NCBI GenBank assembly: GCA_022750295.1
Contig: JAKIVZ010000017.1
Location: forward strand, 1-50,382
Direction: 5' to 3'
From: Candidatus Lutacidiplasma silvani
GTDB lineage: Archaea; Thermoplasmatota; Thermoplasmata; Lutacidiplasmatales; UBA184
Length of the DNA: 50,382 nt
The position numbers and the translations under genes were made by a program. The notes beneath the pieces are model-generated. The model ran no database searches, was not told where the DNA came from, and saw only the letters and a program-made list of their open reading frames with translations. The first letter of the stretch is position 1; each line of letters starts with the position of its first letter. Below are positions 41,295 through 50,340 of the stretch, piece after piece.

Positions 41295-44200
41295 CGCCGC
41301 GTCCACCTCCGGGTCTTCACCCACCGGTAGACGCCGACGACCACGAGGAAGGCCCCCGCGGGGACGAACACCAGGGCCGGGACGAGCCAGGTGGGGTACG
41401 GGCTCGGCGACCCGAGGTTCGGGCCGGTGACGAGCGCCGTCGAATTGTTGAGCGAGATCGTGAGGGCCGGGACACCGAGGGTGACCGAGCGGGAGAGCCC
41501 ACCGGAGAGGTTGCTGACGGTCGCCGAGACCGTCACCGAGCCGGGCGGGAGCGCCTGCTGGTTCGGGGAGGTGAGGACGACCGAGAAGGTGGTGTTCGAG
41601 TCGGGCGTGAGCTCGTTCGGCTCGGGCGCGATCGACGTGCCCTGGTGGATGGTCGCGTTCCAGCCGAGCGAAGCGAGCGCGGCGGCGTTGGCGATCGTGA
41701 GGGTCGTTCCTTCGACGAGGTTCCCGCTGTTCAGGACGTAGAACGGAAGGGACGCCGTGTACGGGCCGACCGAGTCCCCGATCGAACTCGCGGCGCCGAT
41801 CGAGAGGCCGGCGACCGGAGTGATCGAGATCGTCGGGACCGGTTGGGCGAATCCGACCGGAGCGTGCGTGACCGCGTTCTCCGCCTCGAGCTGGACCGAC
41901 GGCTGGAGCGTGTCGGTGCCGCCGGGGACCACGATCCGGACCTCCCCTCCGACCGAACTGTTCCGGCCAAGGACGCCGAGCTGGACGGTCGCCGGCGAGA
42001 ACGTGAAGTTCCAGTACGAAGGGCTTCCGACGAACGTCAGGTTCTCCGGGACGTTCCCCGTGTTTCGGATCGTGTAGGCGAAGGTCACGGTCGCCCCGGA
42101 CGCCGGAACCGTGGCCGTCGCGGGCGCGATCGTCGTGAAGTCGACCGTCGAGGCGAACTGGTAGCTCAGCGCGAGCCCGGTCGCCGCGTTCCCGTCAAGG
42201 AGGGCGACCATCGACGTCGCCGTGGCATTGACGCTGACCCCGTAGGGGACGCCGGTGGTGGCGCCGGTGACCGCGTACGTCCCGGGCGGCAGGACCAGCG
42301 GGACCGGGGTCGCCACGGGCGTGTTCGCGAGCGTCAGGGTGGTGCCCTCGGGGGAGGTGACGCTCAGGGTCGCAAACTGCGCCTGCGACCCGGAGGGGAC
42401 CACGATCGAGACGGTGTCGGTCCAGCTGAGCCGGAGGTGGACGACGAGCGACGGGATCGCCGCGCCGGTGACGATCACGGACGAGAGGTTGGCGTACGGG
42501 ACGCCGTCGGACGCTGTCGCGTGGAGCGTGTAGTTCCCCGGGACGAGCGACGTCGAGAACAACCCGTTGGTCGTCGTCAGGGACGTCACGTTCGTCGAGG
42601 GGAACGGCCCGACGAGCTGCACGGTGCCGGGGAGCGGGGAGCCGAACCCGGTGGCGACCAGGGTGCCCGCGACGGGGGTCTCGACGGTCGTGGTGACGAA
42701 CGGCACGATGCAGGTGGCGTTCGGACCGGCCCCGACCACGCAGCCGACGAACGAGGGTGCGACCGCGATGGACACGTACTCGGCGCCGGAAGAGTCCGGA
42801 AGCAGGACGGTCGCGTTCGCCTCGATCGGATAGGTCGTGTTCGGAGGGAGCGAGATGGTGAAGTGGCCGCCCGTCGCCGTGACCGGCGTCACGACGCCCG
42901 CCGGTCCCTGAACGTTCAGGACGACGGTGGCGTTGAGCGGGGCGCCGCGCGTTGTGACCAGGGAGCCCGCGACCGGGATCCCGAGGACGGTGAGAGAGAT
43001 CGCGCTCGAGAGGTGGCCGGTCGCGTTGACGACGACGCTCGTCATCGTCGCCGCGGTGCCGTTCCCCTGCGTCGGCGCGGACGCGTAGACCGAGTACGTG
43101 CCGGGGGCGAGGTAGAATCCCTTCTCGAACGTGGCGCCGCCGACCGTCACGTTCATCCTCGACGAGGAGAGCCGGACCGTCACCGACGTGTTCAGGACGT
43201 CGCTGGGGAGGACCAGGTGGCCGACCGCCTTGACCTGGGAGAAAAGGCTCAGGGTGACGTTCGTGCTCGTCGTCCCGAGCGGGATCGTCAGGTTCAGCGA
43301 ATTCGGGGGAAGGAGGAGTCCCGTTCCGCTCGGGGAGTTCGCCCACGCGGTGATCCGGTAGCTTCCCGGGACGATCGAGAACGCGAACGTCGGCCCTCCG
43401 ACCTTCACAGTCGAGACGGCGGGGCTGCCGAGGGCCGTGAAGTTCACGGTGATCGGGGTACCGGTGGGGAGCCCCGTCACCGCGAGATCGAGGGGCACCG
43501 GGGCGAGGGCGAGCGGGATCTCGCCGAGCGTTCCGAGCTCCTGGGCGCTGAACGTGCAGGTGCGATACGGCTCGAAGCCGCTCGCCGTCGCCGTGATGCA
43601 GAACGAACTGCCCGTGGGGACGCGGGCGGGGAGGACGACCGAAACGTTCCCGAACGAGTCGGCCACCACGGTCACGTTGGCGTCCAGCGGCGTTTCGCTG
43701 AAGACGACGCGCGCTCCTCCCGCGGGGTACGGCGCCCCGCCCGACGACGGGGTCGCCACGACCGCGCTCACGAGCTCGCCCGGACCGAGCGTGATCGGAA
43801 GGACGGTGCCGTACGTCAGGTGGACCGTGGTCAGGGCGGCGACGGGAGGAGCGCTCGAATTGGGGACGCTCGCGCTCGCGAGGACCGTGAACTGGCCGGA
43901 GGGGAGCCAGATCGAGTACGACTGCGAGATGTTCGCGAACGTGGAAACCTGATCGCCCGACGAGTCGTAGACGGTGATTTCCGTCGTGGCCGGGCCCGCG
44001 CTCGTCGACGGGGCCCCCGCGACGGTTCCGGAGAGCTGGATCGCCGGACCGACCGCCAGGGACGGCAGGAGGTTCCCGCTCGAGTTCAGATACGCCGTCG
44101 AGAATCCGGCGTACCACGTCGAACCGTTCAGGCCGAAGGCGTACACCGAGTAGTTGCCAAGCGGCAGGGTCGCCCGGACGACGCCGTCCGGGCCGGTGAG

Positions 44201-47200
44201 GACCACGGAGCTGTTCGACTTCGCGGGGGTCGCGCCCGGCGGGGCCGCCGCCGACGCGTTCGCGGGCGCGGGACGGACCGAGGTCGGGACGGAGAGCTCG
44301 GTGAATCGGACCGGGAAGCCGGCGACCGGGTTCCCGTTCAGGAGGACCTGCTCGTCGACGGTCACCAGCGGCACGAGGGTGAGATTGAGGGTCGCGATAC
44401 CGCCGGCGCCCCCGATCGCGAACGTGACGCCGACGAGACCGAGCGACGTCCCCGGCGCCGAGGCCTGGACCGTATAGTTCCCCGGCGGGAGGTTCTGGAC
44501 GGAGAAGTTCCCGCTCGCATCGGCCGTCGCGGTGGCCACCACACCGACCGGCCCGGAGACCGTGATCGCGGTCTCGGGGGCGGCGAATCCGGAGCTGAAG
44601 TCGACGTGACCGTTGAGCGTCCCGGGGGTCAGCCCGATCGTCTCGTTCGCGGTCTTTCCCGGGAGCGCGTAGACGTTCGACTCCGGGAACGTGGCCCCGT
44701 GGTACGCGATGGAGAAGTTGTAGACACCGGGGGGGACGTCGGTCATGTCGAACGCCCCGCTGGCGTCGGTGGTCGCGGTGACGTTCGTGAGCCCCGGACC
44801 GTAGAGCGTCGCGGTCGCGCCCGTCACGATCGGGTCGGTGCTCCGGATGAACGACGAGTTGTTCGCGGTGTTCCAGTAGACGAACCCACTGACCGTCGAC
44901 GGGTGGATGACGATTGGGGTGACCATCGTGGGGGCGTCGAGCGAGAGACCCGTGGCGTTCGGGATCGTCACGTTCAGCGCCGCGAGGGTCGTCGCCCCCG
45001 CCTGGGTCAGGCCGTCGACGGCGCCGGTGGTGACGTTCACCTGGTCGTTGCCGGGGGGAAGGACCACCGAGTACGTCCCGTTCGACCCCGTCACCGTCGT
45101 CATATGGGGGATCCCCCAGCTGTCGTAGACGGTCACGCGGGCGCCGCCGACGGGGGTTCCGTCCGGGAGCTGCACGGTACCGGTCATCGTCTGACCGGGG
45201 TAGTATTCGAGCATCGCCTCGCCGCCGCCGAAGTACGAGCTGTCGGAGGTGTCGGCCGTCCCGTTCTGCGCCTTCGCGAGCGCCTCGGCCTGGGGGAGGT
45301 TGTACGCGGAGAAGCAGCTCGAGCCGTCGGTGGCGTTCGCCTGGGGGCACTCGTAGGCGGTCCGGTAGACCACCTGGAAGTGGGACAGCATCCAACCCGG
45401 CTCGACCGGGTCGGCACCGACCGCGTTGTTCGTCAGCCCGGGGATCCCCTGGCTCGACGAGCCGATGTCGGTCCCGTTGAACCCGAAGTAGACCCGGTAG
45501 ATCATCGACGAATAGAACGCCGGAAGATAGTTGATGTTGTACTGGACCGCCGTCACCCCGGCGGGGAGGTCCGACGGCGAGTAGGTGTTCCCATCGGAGC
45601 CGAGGATCGAGAGCGTATAGTACGCGGTCGGCGCGCCGCCGGCGCCGATCACTCGGTCGGTGAGGTCGGCCGGAGCGTAGAAGATCCCCGTGTTCGAGCC
45701 GCTGAACGGGATCAGCCGAGAGTCGACCATTGCGTACCGGATCGACCACCCGGTGTACGATTGCACGTCGTTGTACAACTGGGCCACCCCGTTCGTGGAG
45801 AGGGTCGTGGAGAGGTAGTACCCCATCGCGTCGTACATCGCATTCTGCCCGTCGAGCTCGCTCGGGTCGACGGGGAGGTATCGCTCGGGGTGGGCGAGGA
45901 CCATCGCGATGTCGTCCGAGGTGTTGACCATCAGGGTGTGGACGGTCGCGACGTTCACGCCGTCGCGGGCGAGAAGGTCGTTGAGGGTCGCGGGGAAGTA
46001 CGGCTGGTGGGTCTTCGCCTGCTCCGCGGAGAGGAGGGTCGTGGCGAGGATCGCAATCGCCTGCGACTCGTTCTGCGAGAGCAGGAAATTCCCGGCCGGG
46101 TCGATCCCGTTCTGGAAATTGTCGGCGACGGTCGGGTGGTCTCCCTCGGCGACCGCCTGGAATCCGTAGTCCCACCAACTGACGAACGCCGGACGTTGCG
46201 GTTCGGGTAACTGCGAATCTTGGGTGGCGAGCCAATTGTACCCGGCCTCGTCGTACTGGTTCGGGGTATCGAGCTCGGTCCCCGCCGCCCCGAGGTAGTA
46301 CGTCGAAGCGTTCGCCGGGGCGACCCGGACCGGGACCGGGAGCGAGTTGTAGATTTGGGTCGAGTACGTCCCCTTGTCGTTGTACGGGATTCCCGCGTCA
46401 ATCGAGTACCAGACGTTCGGGACCAGGATCACGACCACCAGGGCCATGACGAGGATATGCCGCCCCTTGATCGAGCGGCGGAACGCCGCGAACTGACTCC
46501 GCCGGTCGGAGAGGGAAGCGACGTTCCGCCGAAGGGTCGGATACCCCCCGACGTCGAGCGCCCGGACGATCGCCTCGGCGGGGAGGAGGGCGAACCCGGC
46601 CGAACCGATGAAGAAGAACTTCGCCGCCGAGAGCGGCAGGTAGATCGACAGGATCGCGAAGACGATGAACATCACCTGGACGCGCCGGAACCGGTCGCGG
46701 ACGGTCCGCCAGGCGAAAAGGCCGAGGCCCACGAACGCGAGGAAGAACGTGACGACCCCGTACCCGAGGATCAGCGAGTCGATCGACGGGGCCTGCGCCT
46801 CGGCGACCGTCGAGTAGACGAGCGTCTTGACGAAGTACCCCTGCCCCGTGATGATCGCGGTAAAGTCGGCCGGGTCGAACAGGAAGAGCGCGCCGATCGC
46901 GACCGCGGCGGTCCCGAGCAGGACGGGGAGCGAGACCACCCAGGGAGTGTCCCGGAGCAGGAAGAACGGGAGAAGGACGAGGAGCGCCCCGAAGAACACG
47001 AGCGCCGGCTGGTCGAACCAAACGCGGCCGAGCCCTTGGAAGTAGTAGTACGGTACGGCCATCGGGAATCCGATGAGACCGACCAGCCAGGTCAGCGTGT
47101 AGAGGCCGAACGAATCGACCCGCCGCATCCGTTCGAGGATGAGCTGGATCGCGAGGAACACCACGATCGCCGCGACGAGGAACGAATACCCTTGCCACGC

Positions 47201-47917
47201 CAGCATCACGGTGCCGAACGCGACGCCGGTGAACACGGCCCATTTCACGGCCGTTCGTTCGTTCCGGTAGTACGCCCGGAGCGCCGGAAGGAATTGCCGC
47301 GGTTGCCGGTAGTCTTCGACCCACCGCTTGCTGCCGGCCGCCTTGATCGTCCGGAGGTAGGCGTACAGGGCGATGAGGATGAAGAACGTGTAGAACGAGA
47401 GATAATTCGCGTAGCCGAACGTCGAAGAATCGATGCTCGCGACGACGATCGGGTAGAGGAGAGCCGCCATCAGCCCCATCCGCCGGGAGCTGACCTCCTT
47501 CCCGAGGAGGTACACCGGGAAGACGCCGAGCGCGGCCCAGAACGGGGCCTGGAAGTCGAGGAACCACGCGCCGGCGAGCTGGGCGCCCGTGGTCCCGCCC
47601 CCGAAGAGCGGGGCGAAGATGATCCCGAGGATCGCGTTCATCCAGTCGAACAGCGGCTCGCGCGGGTTGACGGCCCCGAACGGATAGTGGAGCGACGCGT
47701 CGAGGCCGAGATTCTGATGATTGAGAATGATGTAGTCGGTGACCCGGTAGTGGTAGAACGAGTCGGAACCGCCCGCGAAGAGGTACTGGGGCCCGTACTG
47801 CTGGAGGAGCGGGACCACGTAGAGCGTGCGGACCAGGAACGAGATCGAGAACGCCCCCAGCAGGATGGCGATGGTCCACCCGTGGCGACGCCACCAACTG
47901 GTTTCGGGCAGTCCCAT
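41291..47917 (-). CDS. aglB: AglB/STT3 oligosaccharyltransferase fused to a giant extracellular repeat region
   Basis: A 2,208-residue membrane protein. Residues 1-900 are an AglB/STT3-type catalytic subunit, which transfers glycan from dolichol phosphate to Asn-x-Ser/Thr. It has 12-13 helices, the first acidic motif GGSDSFYHYR near residue 50, the TIxE-type STVAEAQAP near 372, and WWDYG at 580-584. Known AglBs end soon after their periplasmic domain (about 800-970 residues). Here about 1,300 residues of CarboxypepD_reg/PEGA-like beta-sandwiches follow from GTVQLPDGTPVGGARVTVYD onward (residue 905), then an NEW3-like module (TIRNTGNVPENLTF) and a terminal helix (WLVPALVFVPAGAFLVVVGVY). No stop or frame break separates the parts. 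A TATA box lies at 47964-47972. Confidence 0.9.
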   Translation of the reverse strand: MGLPETSWWRRHGWTIAILLGAFSISFLVRTLYVVPLLQQYGPQYLFAGGSDSFYHYRVTDYIILNHQNLGLDASLHYPFGAVNPREPLFDWMNAILGIIFAPLFGGGTTGAQLAGAWFLDFQAPFWAALGVFPVYLLGKEVSSRRMGLMAALLYPIVVASIDSSTFGYANYLSFYTFFILIALYAYLRTIKAAGSKRWVEDYRQPRQFLPALRAYYRNERTAVKWAVFTGVAFGTVMLAWQGYSFLVAAIVVFLAIQLILERMRRVDSFGLYTLTWLVGLIGFPMAVPYYYFQGLGRVWFDQPALVFFGALLVLLPFFLLRDTPWVVSLPVLLGTAAVAIGALFLFDPADFTAIITGQGYFVKTLVYSTVAEAQAPSIDSLILGYGVVTFFLAFVGLGLFAWRTVRDRFRRVQVMFIVFAILSIYLPLSAAKFFFIGSAGFALLPAEAIVRALDVGGYPTLRRNVASLSDRRSQFAAFRRSIKGRHILVMALVVVILVPNVWYSIDAGIPYNDKGTYSTQIYNSLPVPVRVAPANASTYYLGAAGTELDTPNQYDEAGYNWLATQDSQLPEPQRPAFVSWWDYGFQAVAEGDHPTVADNFQNGIDPAGNFLLSQNESQAIAILATTLLSAEQAKTHQPYFPATLNDLLARDGVNVATVHTLMVNTSDDIAMVLAHPERYLPVDPSELDGQNAMYDAMGYYLSTTLSTNGVAQLYNDVQSYTGWSIRYAMVDSRLIPFSGSNTGIFYAPADLTDRVIGAGGAPTAYYTLSILGSDGNTYSPSDLPAGVTAVQYNINYLPAFYSSMIYRVYFGFNGTDIGSSSQGIPGLTNNAVGADPVEPGWMLSHFQVVYRTAYECPQANATDGSSCFSAYNLPQAEALAKAQNGTADTSDSSYFGGGEAMLEYYPGQTMTGTVQLPDGTPVGGARVTVYDSWGIPHMTTVTGSNGTYSVVLPPGNDQVNVTTGAVDGLTQAGATTLAALNVTIPNATGLSLDAPTMVTPIVIHPSTVSGFVYWNTANNSSFIRSTDPIVTGATATLYGPGLTNVTATTDASGAFDMTDVPPGVYNFSIAYHGATFPESNVYALPGKTANETIGLTPGTLNGHVDFSSGFAAPETAITVSGPVGVVATATADASGNFSVQNLPPGNYTVQASAPGTSLGLVGVTFAIGGAGGIATLNLTLVPLVTVDEQVLLNGNPVAGFPVRFTELSVPTSVRPAPANASAAAPPGATPAKSNSSVVLTGPDGVVRATLPLGNYSVYAFGLNGSTWYAGFSTAYLNSSGNLLPSLAVGPAIQLSGTVAGAPSTSAGPATTEITVYDSSGDQVSTFANISQSYSIWLPSGQFTVLASASVPNSSAPPVAALTTVHLTYGTVLPITLGPGELVSAVVATPSSGGAPYPAGGARVVFSETPLDANVTVVADSFGNVSVVLPARVPTGSSFCITATASGFEPYRTCTFSAQELGTLGEIPLALAPVPLDLAVTGLPTGTPITVNFTALGSPAVSTVKVGGPTFAFSIVPGSYRITAWANSPSGTGLLLPPNSLNLTIPLGTTSTNVTLSLFSQVKAVGHLVLPSDVLNTSVTVRLSSSRMNVTVGGATFEKGFYLAPGTYSVYASAPTQGNGTAATMTSVVVNATGHLSSAISLTVLGIPVAGSLVTTRGAPLNATVVLNVQGPAGVVTPVTATGGHFTISLPPNTTYPIEANATVLLPDSSGAEYVSIAVAPSFVGCVVGAGPNATCIVPFVTTTVETPVAGTLVATGFGSPLPGTVQLVGPFPSTNVTSLTTTNGLFSTSLVPGNYTLHATASDGVPYANLSSVIVTGAAIPSLVVHLRLSWTDTVSIVVPSGSQAQFATLSVTSPEGTTLTLANTPVATPVPLVLPPGTYAVTGATTGVPYGVSVNATATSMVALLDGNAATGLALSYQFASTVDFTTIAPATATVPASGATVTFAYTIRNTGNVPENLTFVGSPSYWNFTFSPATVQLGVLGRNSSVGGEVRIVVPGGTDTLQPSVQLEAENAVTHAPVGFAQPVPTISITPVAGLSIGAASSIGDSVGPYTASLPFYVLNSGNLVEGTTLTIANAAALASLGWNATIHQGTSIAPEPNELTPDSNTTFSVVLTSPNQQALPPGSVTVSATVSNLSGGLSRSVTLGVPALTISLNNSTALVTGPNLGSPSPYPTWLVPALVFVPAGAFLVVVGVYRWVKTRRWTRR

Positions 47918-47963
47918 CGGTCGCCGACTCTCCGATAACGGCGCGGCGCGAGACCTAGGCCCC

Positions 47964-47972
47964 GTATAAATA
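47964..47972 (-). promoter_or_regulatory. TATA box of the oligosaccharyltransferase operon
   Basis: TATTTATAC on the minus strand, centred 51 bases before ATG 47917, which leaves a leader of about 24 bases with GGAGAG before the start. Among the best TATA boxes seen here. Confidence 0.65.
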
Positions 47973-47986
47973 GGCACCGGACGAAT

Positions 47987-48049
47987 GGGCTTTGAAATCT
48001 GACCCTCAAAACTCGGCGATTTGATTTCACAGGGCCGGATTCGATTTCA
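47987..48049. repeat. intergenic repeat element, copy A
   Basis: GGGCTTTGAAATC (47987-47999) is followed by two near-identical 12-mers, GATTTGATTTCA (48018-48029) and GATTCGATTTCA (48038-48049), whose starts are 20 bases apart. The element lies between the oligosaccharyltransferase TATA box and the end of the 48058 gene. Copy B at 48652 has the same layout. Confidence 0.55.
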
Positions 48050-48057
48050 GGGGGGTC

Positions 48058-48333
48058 TCACGAACGGGCCGTGTGAACCGTGGCGCTGGCGATCGCCCCG
48101 AAGGTAATGCCGATGACCAGCTCCATCATCACGATTAAGTCGGCGGCTAGAGTCGTTTGTCCCCAGTAAAGAGTGAGGACGTAGAGCGCGGCGAGAAGCA
48201 TGATCGTGACGATGAACACCGTCGAAAGCAAACCGAGTTTGTAGCTCGGTGCGATTGCCCGTTCGTACTCCCCGAGGGTCGGAGGCGGAGGCGCCGGGGG
48301 TGGGGACTGGCTCGGGAGGCCCCCCGTCGCCAT
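48058..48333 (-). CDS. small two-helix membrane protein
   Basis: A 91-residue protein with a Pro-rich N-terminus and two membrane helices (LLSTVFIVTIMLLAALYVL and about LIVMMELVIGITFGAIAS). ATG 48333 lies one base from the stop of the zinc-ribbon membrane protein upstream, so the two form an operon. Base composition is less GC-rich than in the main genome part. The function is unknown. Confidence 0.65.
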   Translation of the reverse strand: MATGGLPSQSPPPAPPPPTLGEYERAIAPSYKLGLLSTVFIVTIMLLAALYVLTLYWGQTTLAADLIVMMELVIGITFGAIASATVHTARS

Positions 48334-48334
48334 C

Positions 48335-48541
48335 CTATGGTCGCTCCCCGCAGTTTCTACACCGATTCGCGTCTTCGGCGACGAAGGCACCGCAATAGCC
48401 GCACCGATTCTGGCCGCCCCCGGTGAGCGCCTTGAAGATTAGGTATCCAAGCGCGGCCCCGCCAAGGGTGGCGAGAATCGTCCCCATCGGGTTGTCCGTC
48501 GGTTGCTGTTGGCGAGGAACGCGCTGAATGGGGGTAGCCAT
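48335..48541 (-). CDS. small membrane protein with C-terminal zinc ribbon
   Basis: A 68-residue protein: one membrane helix (TILATLGGAALGYLIFKAL) followed by a CxxC-x(n)-CxxC ribbon (RCGYCGAF, NRCRNCGERP). ATG 48541 is chosen over GTG 48547 because TAAAAG on the opposite strand lies 27 bases upstream. The pairing with the next small membrane protein suggests a membrane-associated regulatory or assembly role, but nothing specific is shown. Confidence 0.7.
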   Translation of the reverse strand: MATPIQRVPRQQQPTDNPMGTILATLGGAALGYLIFKALTGGGQNRCGYCGAFVAEDANRCRNCGERP

Positions 48542-48564
48542 CGCCACCCAGAATCGACGGGCTG

Positions 48565-48571
48565 CTTTTAG
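48565..48571 (-). promoter_or_regulatory. TATA box for the 48541 gene
   Basis: CTAAAAG on the minus strand, about 27 bases before ATG 48541. Between it and the 48738 gene lie about 170 bases, holding repeat copy B. Confidence 0.5.
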
Positions 48572-48651
48572 CTGGCCGGGGACCAGCGGACCCGGCGCAA
48601 CGACCTGAGAGAGTGGAACGATCTCTCGACGAGAAGCGGCTCCAATCGGTA

Positions 48652-48715
48652 GGGCTTTGAATCGGAACCGGGGCCGGGCACGGGGTTTCGATTCAGACCG
48701 TTGAGTTTCGATTCA
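48652..48715. repeat. intergenic repeat element, copy B
   Basis: GGGCTTTGAATC (48652-48663) followed by TTTCGATTCA at 48686-48695 and again at 48706-48715, starts 20 bases apart. The distance from the first block to the repeat pair is nearly that of copy A (33 and 34 bases). The rest of the 190-base spacer 48548-48737 shows no gene. Confidence 0.55.
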
Positions 48716-48737
48716 CCCTGTCGGAGGAGGCGGGGGG

Positions 48738-49361
48738 TCACTTCGGCGGGGCGATGGCAAGTCGCACCGACCCGTTCGGCGTATCAACCTCAAGAGGGTT
48801 CTTCTGGCTGATCTCGCCGACCTCCAATAGAAGTGGCTTGAAGTCCATGACTTCGCCAAGCACCAGTAGGCGCCAGTTCTCGTTATCGATGATTCGTGCG
48901 TGGGAAGCGGTCGTGGGCGTCGGCGCCTGTCCGACCCAAGGCTGAATCGTCACGGGTCCAACAGTCTGCCCAACTTTCAACGCCAGCCACTTGTCCAGCT
49001 CCTTGTCAAGGTGTACGAGTGAGTGACGGACTTGGACGTTTGCGTTCTCCAACCGAGACGACCCGTTTTGTACGCCATACAGCGCCCGGAGTCGCTCACC
49101 TCGCGCCTCGCGTCCACCGCCAGCATCGGGAAAGAACAGGTCCGAAAGTATGCCGACGGCCACTGCGAATCCCTGGAGGTCCGATACGATTTGAAGAGAG
49201 GCAATCATCGGCGCTTCCGGGCCGCCCGTTGGGACCGTTTCGAGCCGGCTCAAAGCCCGGTTCCACGCCTCCGTAGCGGCGAAGCACTGCTGGAAGACTT
49301 CGTAGACGTACGGCCCCATCGAGCCGACGACGTACGGCTTGCCCTGCGACACTGGGTTCAT
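48738..49361 (-). CDS. hypothetical protein
   Basis: A 207-residue soluble protein. It has a hydrophobic helix-rich first half (QIVSDLQGFAVAVGILSDLFF), a charged middle (HLDKELDKWLALKVGQTV), and beta-like strands toward the end (WRLLVLGEVMDFKPLLLEVGEI). I do not recognise the family. It begins 17 bases after the transposase stop on the same strand. No promoter of its own is convincing, so it may be read from the transposase mRNA or be cargo of the element. Confidence 0.6.
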   Translation of the reverse strand: MNPVSQGKPYVVGSMGPYVYEVFQQCFAATEAWNRALSRLETVPTGGPEAPMIASLQIVSDLQGFAVAVGILSDLFFPDAGGGREARGERLRALYGVQNGSSRLENANVQVRHSLVHLDKELDKWLALKVGQTVGPVTIQPWVGQAPTPTTASHARIIDNENWRLLVLGEVMDFKPLLLEVGEISQKNPLEVDTPNGSVRLAIAPPK

Positions 49362-49378
49362 CGGACCGAGGGCCCCAG

Positions 49379-50314
49379 CTACAATCTCGAAGCCGGCTTA
49401 TCATGCTTCACGAACTCCGGGGCGATCCCATTCTCGAACATCTCGTGGACCACGACCGTGAGGTTGTAGGCGATGAGCTTACAGATTACCTCGTTCACCT
49501 GAGCCGTCGGCGTTCGCGACCGGATGTTCTCGCCGAACTTTCGCTTGAGTGCCGAGAAGACGGACTCGACGTTGCTTCGGCGGTGGTAGTTCCGGTCGAA
49601 CTCTTCGCGGTTGGCCTGGAAAAGGTGGAAGGCCTTTCGCCACGCCGACGGAGAGGTATGGTGGCGGCCACGCGAAACGGAGTTCGACTTGAACGGGATG
49701 TAGGGCTGTACGCCGAGGTCGGACGCGAGTTGGTAGCTGTCCATAGAGAGGTACGCCTTGTCTGCAGCAACGATCGACGGATGGAACCCATCCTCGAGGA
49801 CCCCGTGCAGGAGCGGGGCGAACTGTGGGGAGTCACCTGTGTTCGTCTCCGAGACGACGGCACGAATCACGACATGCGTTCGCGTCCCAACCATCGCATG
49901 GACCTTGAGCCACTTCTTCTCACGCTTTTCTTTGTGTTTCTCCTCGCGCCACCCACCGAAGGATGTCGTCTGAATCCCCGTGCTGTCTGGGGCAACCGCT
50001 CCGCCTTCCTCGAGGGCGGCGAGGGGGGCTGCACTGAGCTGGAGAAGTCGGTAGAGGATTGGCGTCACCTCGGGTCGGACGAGGAGATTCGATGCCACCG
50101 CGTAACTCGGAACGCGGTAAAGTAGCCCCCGATCCGCAACGTTCTGATAGACGCCGCACGCTCGTCTCGCGGACATCCCGGAGTAGATTTTCAAAATTGT
50201 GCAGTACAAGTCGTCGCCGACGGGAGTCGGTGCTGGCCCTGGCAAACCGGGGGTTCGCGGAAAGTCTGGAACTTCGGACACCAGATCGCGGAGCAGGGTG
50301 TCAAGAAGTCGCAT
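49379..50314 (-). CDS. IS4/IS5-type DDE transposase
   Basis: A 311-residue DDE transposase. The catalytic acids are Asp110 (VAPDSTGIQ), Asp185 (VAADKAYLS) and Glu250 within the Y-x2-R-x3-E-x6-K signature (YHRRSNVESVFSALKRKFG), as in IS4/IS5 groups. All three are present, so it could be active. TTAATTAA at 50341-50348 lies about 30 bases upstream. No convincing terminal inverted repeats or target duplication could be found, so I annotate only the gene and not an element. Lower GC than the neighbours suggests recent arrival. Confidence 0.88.
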   Translation of the reverse strand: MRLLDTLLRDLVSEVPDFPRTPGLPGPAPTPVGDDLYCTILKIYSGMSARRACGVYQNVADRGLLYRVPSYAVASNLLVRPEVTPILYRLLQLSAAPLAALEEGGAVAPDSTGIQTTSFGGWREEKHKEKREKKWLKVHAMVGTRTHVVIRAVVSETNTGDSPQFAPLLHGVLEDGFHPSIVAADKAYLSMDSYQLASDLGVQPYIPFKSNSVSRGRHHTSPSAWRKAFHLFQANREEFDRNYHRRSNVESVFSALKRKFGENIRSRTPTAQVNEVICKLIAYNLTVVVHEMFENGIAPEFVKHDKPASRL

Positions 50315-50340
50315 CTCCTCGGTCTGACCCTTAGGGTCCG

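Noticed and set aside
41645-46210. 1,521-codon plus-strand frame and 1,346-codon minus-strand frame (42195-46235) overlapping the oligosaccharyltransferase
   Set aside because: Shadows of the aglB-like gene; low-complexity Arg/Asp-rich or Arg/Pro-rich translations.
48350-48420. Repeated CACCGATTC words
   Set aside because: They are codons of the two halves of a zinc ribbon (Asn-Arg-Cys), not a DNA repeat.
49362-50340. Possible IS terminal inverted repeats (CGGACC at 49362-49367 and its complement at 50335-50340)
   Set aside because: Only six bases match, no target duplication is visible, and the transposase TATA element would fall outside.
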